Assembly (NCBI GenBank): GCA_963714205.1
Contig: CAVQNQ010000007.1
Span: 309,708 to 373,707, forward strand
Origin: CAVQNQ01 sp963714205
GTDB lineage: Bacteria; Acidobacteriota; Terriglobia; Bryobacterales; Bryobacteraceae
Reading direction: 5' to 3'
Length of the DNA stretch: 64,000 bases
Positions 59,495 to 64,000 of the stretch are shown here, in pieces. A program made the position numbers and the translations under genes. The stretch's first letter is position 1; each line of letters opens with the position of its first letter. The notes beneath the pieces were generated by a model that was not told the origin of the DNA, searched no databases, and saw only the letters and a list, made by a program, of their open reading frames with translations.

Positions 59495-60942
59495 ACTGGC
59501 TGCTGGCGCTCCTGACGGCCGCGCTTCTGATCCTGGCCTTCCCCGGATTTCACCTGGCGTGGCTGGCGGCCGTGGCGCTGGCGCCGCTGCTCTTCGCCGT
59601 GGCGCGCGAAGCGCGGCCCTGGCGCCGCTTCCTGCTGGGCTGGACCGCCGGCGTAGTCTACTGGTTCGGCGTTTGCTATTGGATCGAGGTCGTGCTGGCC
59701 GAGCATGGCGGCATGAGCGAGGCGGCGGCCTGGGCGCTGTTTACGCTCTTTGCGGTGGTCAAGGCCTTGCACCTGGGCGTCTTTGCGCTGCTGGCTGGAA
59801 TTCTGATGCGGCGCTGGTGGGCCGTTCCGGCAGTCGCGGCGCTGTGGGTGGCGGTGGAGGTGACCCACGGGCCGCTGGGCTTCGCCTGGCTGGCGCTGGG
59901 CAACGCCGGCATTTCGATGGCAGTCCCCATGCGCCTCGCTCCCTTCACCGGCGTCTACGGGCTATCGTTCTTATTTGTGATGCTCTCGGCGGCGCTGGCG
60001 CTGGCGGCGCTGCGGCGCCCGCGCGCGGAGCTGGCCTGGCTGGCCGCGCTGATCCTGGTGGTTTTTCTGCCGCCGCTGCCGGACGCGCGGCGCGGCCATG
60101 AGACCGCTCTGCTGGCGCAGCCGAACGTCTCGGAGACCGAGGATTGGACCCCCGAGAGCCTGGCGCGCACCGAGCGCGACCAAGCCGCTCTCACTCTGCG
60201 GGGCCTGCTGGCCCAGACCCGCAATCCGCCGGGCATCGTGGTGTGGCCGGAGGTCCCCGCGCCGTTCTATTACGAGGACCCGCGCTTCCGCGATTACGCC
60301 GATGGCCTGGCGCGCCTGTCCCACGCGTACCTGCTGATCGGCGAGGTGGGGCACACGCCCTCGGGCGCGCCGCTCAATTCGGCTCTGCTGATTTCGCCTG
60401 AGGGCGCCCCGGTGAGCCGCTACGACAAGGTGAACCTGGTTCCCTTCGGAGAGTTCGTCCCCTGGCCCTTCGGCGCGCTCACGCGCAAGATCTCCACCGA
60501 GGCGGGCGATTTCGCCGCCGGCCGCCGCGTGGTGGTATCGCCGGTGGATGGCCACAAGATCGGCGCGTTCATCTGCTACGAATCGGTCTTCCCCAATTTC
60601 GTGCGCAAGTTCGCGGCGGGCGGCGCCGAGGTACTCTTCAACATCTCCAACGACGGCTGGTTCGGGAAGAGCGGGGCGCGCGAGCAGCACCTGGAAATCG
60701 TGCGCATGCGGGCCGCCGAGAACCGCCGCTGGATTCTGCGCTCGACCAACGACGGCATCACCGCCACCATCGATTCCGCCGGCCGCCTGCGCGGGACGGT
60801 GCCCTCCTACGTCCAGGCCACCTCCTACACGGGCTTCAACTACACGAGCGACGAGACGCTCTACACGCGCTGGGGAGACTGGTTTCCGGCCGTGTGTGCC
60901 ACCTTCGCGCTGGCATGCCTGGTGGCGGGCTGGGTGCTGTAA
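59488..60942 (+). CDS. lnt: Apolipoprotein N-acyltransferase
   Basis: A 484-residue inner-membrane enzyme that completes lipoprotein acylation. About seven membrane helices, then the nitrilase domain with the catalytic triad: Glu in VWPEVPAPFYYED, Lys in YDKVNLVPFGE, Cys in ICYESVFPN. The presence of Lnt supports a diderm cell. GTG start overlaps the lipA stop. Confidence 0.95.
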   Translation: MLNWLLALLTAALLILAFPGFHLAWLAAVALAPLLFAVAREARPWRRFLLGWTAGVVYWFGVCYWIEVVLAEHGGMSEAAAWALFTLFAVVKALHLGVFALLAGILMRRWWAVPAVAALWVAVEVTHGPLGFAWLALGNAGISMAVPMRLAPFTGVYGLSFLFVMLSAALALAALRRPRAELAWLAALILVVFLPPLPDARRGHETALLAQPNVSETEDWTPESLARTERDQAALTLRGLLAQTRNPPGIVVWPEVPAPFYYEDPRFRDYADGLARLSHAYLLIGEVGHTPSGAPLNSALLISPEGAPVSRYDKVNLVPFGEFVPWPFGALTRKISTEAGDFAAGRRVVVSPVDGHKIGAFICYESVFPNFVRKFAAGGAEVLFNISNDGWFGKSGAREQHLEIVRMRAAENRRWILRSTNDGITATIDSAGRLRGTVPSYVQATSYTGFNYTSDETLYTRWGDWFPAVCATFALACLVAGWVL

Positions 60943-61003
60943 GCGGCATTGCCGATCGCCTCTGCGATTCCCCGGCTCGGGGAATTGCGCGAGAATATAG
61001 GCG

Positions 61004-61300
61004 ATGGATCGGTCCACCGTAATCGCGAAGCTCCGCGCATGCGAATCGGAATTGAAGGCCGCCGGAATCACGCGGCTGTCGCTTTTCGGTTCGGTCGCGC
61101 GCGGGGATGCGTCTTCCGAATCGGATGTGGACCTGATGGCCGAGTTCGACCCGGAAAAGCGGCTCTCGTTGCTGGATATGGTCCGGCTGGAGAACCGACT
61201 CGCCGACATTCTGGGTGTTTCGGTGGACCTGGCGCCCGCGCGAGCAATGAAAGACCGCATTCGTGAGCGGGCCACCCGGGAGGCGGTGCTTGCCTTTTGA
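61004..61300 (+). CDS. MNT-type minimal nucleotidyltransferase (antitoxin)
   Basis: A 98-residue MNT protein with GSVARGDASSESDVDL (GSx10DxD). Paired with a HEPN protein by overlap; such pairs act as toxin-antitoxin systems in which the MNT enzyme AMPylates the HEPN RNase. ATG start 61004. Confidence 0.9.
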   Translation: MDRSTVIAKLRACESELKAAGITRLSLFGSVARGDASSESDVDLMAEFDPEKRLSLLDMVRLENRLADILGVSVDLAPARAMKDRIRERATREAVLAF

Positions 61301-61640
61301 GGACGAAGACGGCTTCTTGCGGGATATCGCCGACGCCATCGATATGATTGAGCGGTTCACTTCGGGCATGGATCTGGAGCAGTTCAGCGAAGATCCAAAA
61401 ACGGTCGCAGCCGTGGAACGCAAGCTTCAAATCATCAGCGAGGCGGCGATCCGGCTCGGAGCCAGTGCCGAGTCCCGCTGTCCCGGTGCGCCGTGGCGTG
61501 ACATACGCGGCATGGGAAACTGGCTGCGGCACCAGTATGACCGGATCGAGTTGCCCGTCATCTGGAGGACCGTGGAGGTGGATCTGCCAAACCTGAAAGC
61601 TGCGGTCCGCAACGCTCTCGAACTGCCGAAGAGTCGATAG
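61290..61640 (+). CDS. HEPN-type (DUF86/HepT) toxin
   Basis: A 116-residue helical HEPN protein from a TTG at 61290 (GTG 61263 adds 9). Conserved FLRDIADAIDMIERF, KLQIISEAAIRLG, and the end RGMGNWLRHQYDRIE. The usual RNxxxH core appears as GNWLRHQY with Arg a few residues earlier, the variant common in the DUF86 'RGxGNxLRHxYD' subfamily. Overlaps the MNT gene. Confidence 0.88.
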   Translation: MPFEDEDGFLRDIADAIDMIERFTSGMDLEQFSEDPKTVAAVERKLQIISEAAIRLGASAESRCPGAPWRDIRGMGNWLRHQYDRIELPVIWRTVEVDLPNLKAAVRNALELPKSR

Positions 61641-61887
61641 CGGCCCTTAAGGGAACGGCCGGCCGAAGGCTAGCCCCCAGGCGCCAGATTGTTCGCGCGA
61701 ACTTCGGAAGGAGGAACGGTGGGGCGTTACACGACCGGATGTGAGGGAATCCGTCCCGAAAAGGGGACCCCTCGTGGGGCCGCAACACCAGGACACTCTT
61801 GAGGCGCCAGCGACGCCAGCGACCAGGGCATGGCGACCCCGGCATGGTTGGATGTATAATCACTGCTGATCTGCCGGGGGGCTGAAC

Positions 61888-62454
61888 TTGAAGAAGGCCA
61901 CCTTCGTCCTCTGTGCCGCAGTCACAGTTGTCGTTGGCTGCGGCAGGAAACCGCTGACAGTTGGTGCCCACAGACTGGGCGAGAGCGTTGCAGAGTTCAA
62001 CGTAATTGAAAAGTCAACAGGCACGCAGCAGGACACGGAGGACGTTTTCACTGGCACTCTCCATTGCTACGATCACAAAACGCTCGGCAACAACTGCCAA
62101 GGCTCACGCCTGATTGATGGGCAAAACATCTTCGATAACGCTCACTATACATTTGTTGGCGGCAGGCTAGTCACCATAGAGTTCGTTGGCCTCGGAGGTC
62201 TCATTGGTGAACCGTCAGAGAACATCAACTGGAATCTCTACCTGGAATGGCTTACGAAGAGGTATGGCCACCCCACCAAAATGACTCTCACCACAGCCGT
62301 ATGGATGAATGGTAGATCCGTGATCTATGCCTATCTCGAATTGGGGACTATACCTTTCTCCAACACGCCAACCCACACAGAGCACATTCTCTTCCTCACG
62401 CGCGAAGCCTATATGACCAGGGTCAACGCCACACAGAGTGAGAACCAAGAGTGA
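61888..62454 (+). CDS. Putative lipoprotein of unknown function
   Basis: A 188-residue protein from TTG 61888 with a GGGGGG ribosome site. Signal ends with lipobox VVVGC (Cys18). The mature part contains TLHCYDHKTLGNNCQGSRL and a C-terminal EWLTKRYGHPTKM...AVWMNGRSVIYAYLEL segment resembling small lipoproteins that compare calcium- or beta-strand repeats; no family assigned. Base composition is lower in GC than neighbours. A TATAAT lies at 61855-61860. Confidence 0.65.
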   Translation: MKKATFVLCAAVTVVVGCGRKPLTVGAHRLGESVAEFNVIEKSTGTQQDTEDVFTGTLHCYDHKTLGNNCQGSRLIDGQNIFDNAHYTFVGGRLVTIEFVGLGGLIGEPSENINWNLYLEWLTKRYGHPTKMTLTTAVWMNGRSVIYAYLELGTIPFSNTPTHTEHILFLTREAYMTRVNATQSENQE

Positions 62455-62606
62455 ACATCAGCGAAAGGGCTATATACGATCGTCTGGTTGAAATAGGGCA
62501 GGGCCTCAAAGGGGGGGAGTTTACCAGCGTTCGCGAGGCCAATGCCCTCCTGAATGACCTCGATAGGTCACACCTGACCTGCCTCGAATTTCTCTACCAA
62601 ACGTAA
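62451..62606 (+). pseudogene. Small ORF truncated by the IS3-family insertion
   Basis: From GTG 62451 (overlapping the lipoprotein stop) the host part reads VNISERAIYDRLVEIGQGLK, then GGEFTSVREANALLNDLDRSH; from 62580 onward the frame is in the insertion sequence and stops 8 codons later. So the native C-terminus is lost. Right of the element the frame could resume as LTPLSLPA-stop, depending on the target duplication. Confidence 0.5.
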
Positions 62607-62620
62607 CTGAGACGCTCCGT

Positions 62621-63604
62621 CTACTGTAACCCCTCTTTCCCCATCCCGTCGGAGCCGCCCGTCGCACCATACTCCTCTGCAGAACGGCACGGAGCGGTCA
62701 AGGGCGCGCCGGTTTGTGGCGCGGCGGTAGCGGACCCTTGACCGCGAGTACCGTTCTGCGACTGCTTACCGGAGACGGGCGGCTGCGGCGGGATGGGGGT
62801 TTTGAACCCCATCCTGTTGGTGAGCTCAGAGCAGGCGTTGGCGAATTCCTCTGGTGTTCGATACGCCAGGCTGCTGTGCGGCCGCTCGCCATTGTATTCC
62901 ATGCGCCAGCGCTCTACCTTCTCCTTCGCATCTGCCAGCGTCGTGAACCAGTTGTGGTTCAGACATTCATCGCGGAATCGCCCATTGAAACTCTCCACGT
63001 GGCCGTTTTGCATCGGCCGCCCAGGTTGAATGTGTAGCAGTTGGATGCCGTGTTCTTCACACCAGACCAGGAAGTGGCGACTCGTGAATTCCGGACCGTT
63101 ATCGCATCGAAGCACTTCCGGTTTCCCCCGTTGGCTGACTACCCAATCCAATACCCGCGTCACCCGGCGACTGGACATTCCCGTATCGACTTCTATGGCG
63201 GGGCACTCGCGCGTGAAGCTGTCCACCGCGGTCAAAATTCGCAGCCCTCGTCCGGTGGCCAATCCGTCCGTCACGAAATCGATCGCCCATTCCTGATTGG
63301 CTCTGTTCAGCGAGTTACCTTCCGGCGCCGGTCTTACCAGCCGCTTCCGTTTTAACCGCCGTACCGCCAGGTGCTCCGAGCTGTAGATCCGATACACCCG
63401 TTGTGGACTCACCGAGAACCCGCCGCGCTCCAGTAGCGCGCATAAACGCCGGTAGCCGTAACGCGGCTTCTGCCGTGCCAGAGTGATCAGTTTCTCCCGA
63501 AGCTCGGCATTGTGGTCCGGCCGAGGCTGATACCGATAGGCGGTCCGATCCAGCGACATGAGCTTGCAGGCTTGCCGTTCCGAGTAATGAAATTCCTTCA
63601 TCAC
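62621..63604 (-). CDS. IS3-family transposase orfB (DDE domain)
   Basis: The integrase-core ORF: HTH_21 region RQKPRYGYRRLCALLERGG, then Asp in QEWAIDFVTDGL, Asp in VLRCDNGPEFTS, and Glu in NGHVESFNGRFRDECLN. The frame extends upstream of the ATG to join orfA by -1 frameshifting (reading KRLELVGLRQDAAFVMKEF). It resembles the IS407 group. The C-terminal 60 residues are a low-complexity tail. Confidence 0.92.
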   Translation of the reverse strand: MMKEFHYSERQACKLMSLDRTAYRYQPRPDHNAELREKLITLARQKPRYGYRRLCALLERGGFSVSPQRVYRIYSSEHLAVRRLKRKRLVRPAPEGNSLNRANQEWAIDFVTDGLATGRGLRILTAVDSFTRECPAIEVDTGMSSRRVTRVLDWVVSQRGKPEVLRCDNGPEFTSRHFLVWCEEHGIQLLHIQPGRPMQNGHVESFNGRFRDECLNHNWFTTLADAKEKVERWRMEYNGERPHSSLAYRTPEEFANACSELTNRMGFKTPIPPQPPVSGKQSQNGTRGQGSATAAPQTGAPLTAPCRSAEEYGATGGSDGMGKEGLQ

Positions 63605-63627
63605 AAACGCGGCATCCTGCCTGAGGC

Positions 63628-63903
63628 CTACAAGCTCCAGCCGTTTTTTCGGATCACCGCCTTCAGCGCTTCCCTGTCCAGGCTGAGATCGGCCACCATG
63701 TGCTTCAGCCGGCGGTTCTCATCTTCCAACTCTTTCAGCCGCCGAGCCTCGCTGACCTCCATGCCGCCGTACTTGCTCTTCCACGTGTAGATCGTCGCCT
63801 CGCTGACGCCCAACTCTCGAGCGACTTCTTTCACTGTCCGGCCTGCCTCCACCTGCTTCAGCACGCCGATGATCTGTTCTTCCGTATGCTTGCCCTTCTT
63901 CAT
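63628..63903 (-). CDS. IS3-family transposase orfA
   Basis: A 91-residue helix-turn-helix protein from ATG 63903: KHTEEQIIGVLKQVEAGRTV, ELGVSEATIYTWKSKYGGM and a leucine-zipper end. Fused to orfB by the slippery site at 63643-63649. Confidence 0.92.
   Translation of the reverse strand: MKKGKHTEEQIIGVLKQVEAGRTVKEVARELGVSEATIYTWKSKYGGMEVSEARRLKELEDENRRLKHMVADLSLDREALKAVIRKNGWSL
63643..63649 (-). promoter_or_regulatory. Programmed -1 frameshift site A AAA AAC
   Basis: On the minus strand the orfA codons read cgA AAA AAC GGC; the heptamer is in the exact X XXY YYZ phase and slipping back one base opens the orfB frame (K-R-L-E-L-V-G). Confidence 0.85.
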
Positions 63904-64000
63904 TCCGAAGCTCCTTTCCTCGCTGGAGCTTCTCAATTATGGCTGGTAGAGTTTATCGAGGGCACCCTCACGCCTTTGTCCTTGCCTGCTTAATGGACCT

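Larger units (their letters stand above)
62580..63964 (-). mobile_element. IS3-family insertion sequence
   Basis: A 1,385-bp element. The ends match inverted over about 40 bp with a few mismatches: plus strand TGCCTCGAATTTCTCTACCA at 62580, and reverse complement TGCCCTCGATAAACTCTACC at the right end, both continuing into TGAGA-GCTCC. Carries orfA and orfB. No clear target duplication (flanks ACC and CCC). Confidence 0.85.

Overview
The window is a 64 kb piece of a GC-rich bacterial chromosome with short intergenic gaps. Gene content points to Acidobacteriota, most likely the Bryobacterales/Solibacter side: a DUF1326-like exported protein, a DUF2934 protein, a secreted GH27 enzyme, Tat-exported molybdenum hydroxylase subunits, and large beta-helix/Ig-repeat surface proteins. 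This placement is inferred from gene content; no 16S gene is present.

Layout. 1-3157 (minus): nitrogen control operon amtB-glnB-glnD, with glnD running off the left edge. 3.5-5.6 kb: SET-domain protein and msrP-msrQ. 5.6 kb: tRNA-Ser(GCU). 5.9-15.6 kb: two giant paralogous secreted proteins (parallel beta-helix plus Ig-like repeats plus a recurring module of about 185 aa); the second is split by a frameshift. 15.6-17.1 kb: a decayed stretch with a truncated cysK, an Rrf2 regulator and protein-like remnants. 17.1-19.4 kb: polyamine-type operon (deoxyhypusine synthase homologue plus group IV decarboxylase). 19.4-22.0 kb: alpha-glucan phosphorylase. 22.08-23.63 kb: an insertion sequence with terminal inverted repeats. 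23.9-30.0 kb: a MarR-like and a cyclic-nucleotide-type regulator facing a group 3b-like NiFe (sulf)hydrogenase operon ending in its maturation protease. 30-45 kb: cyclophilin, alpha-galactosidase, DUF1326-like protein, a three-subunit molybdenum hydroxylase operon, nusB-ribH, a crotonase, a bicupin, an enolase-superfamily protein, a HAD phosphatase and a frameshifted ABC exporter. 45-50.8 kb: Nudix, PolX, PriA and a degenerate GGDEF protein.

50,849-54,697 is the most striking region: a complete 3,849-bp IS1595-type transposon with perfect 23-bp inverted repeats and a perfect 8-bp target duplication. Besides its transposase it carries a stand-alone zinc-ribbon/HTH protein, a P63C-domain protein, an 83-nt tRNA gene with an 8-bp acceptor/4-bp T-stem, a long variable arm and a UAU anticodon, a DUF3800 protein and a possible 45-aa protein. 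It sits in the gap between the GGDEF-like gene and lexA, 53 bp from the lexA start codon.

54.7-61 kb: lexA, a DUF2934 protein, nfeD, a slipin, a SPOR-domain protein, lipA and lnt. 61-62.6 kb: a MNT/HEPN toxin-antitoxin pair, a lipoprotein, and a small gene cut by an IS3-family element (62,580-63,964) that has a classical A6C frameshift site.
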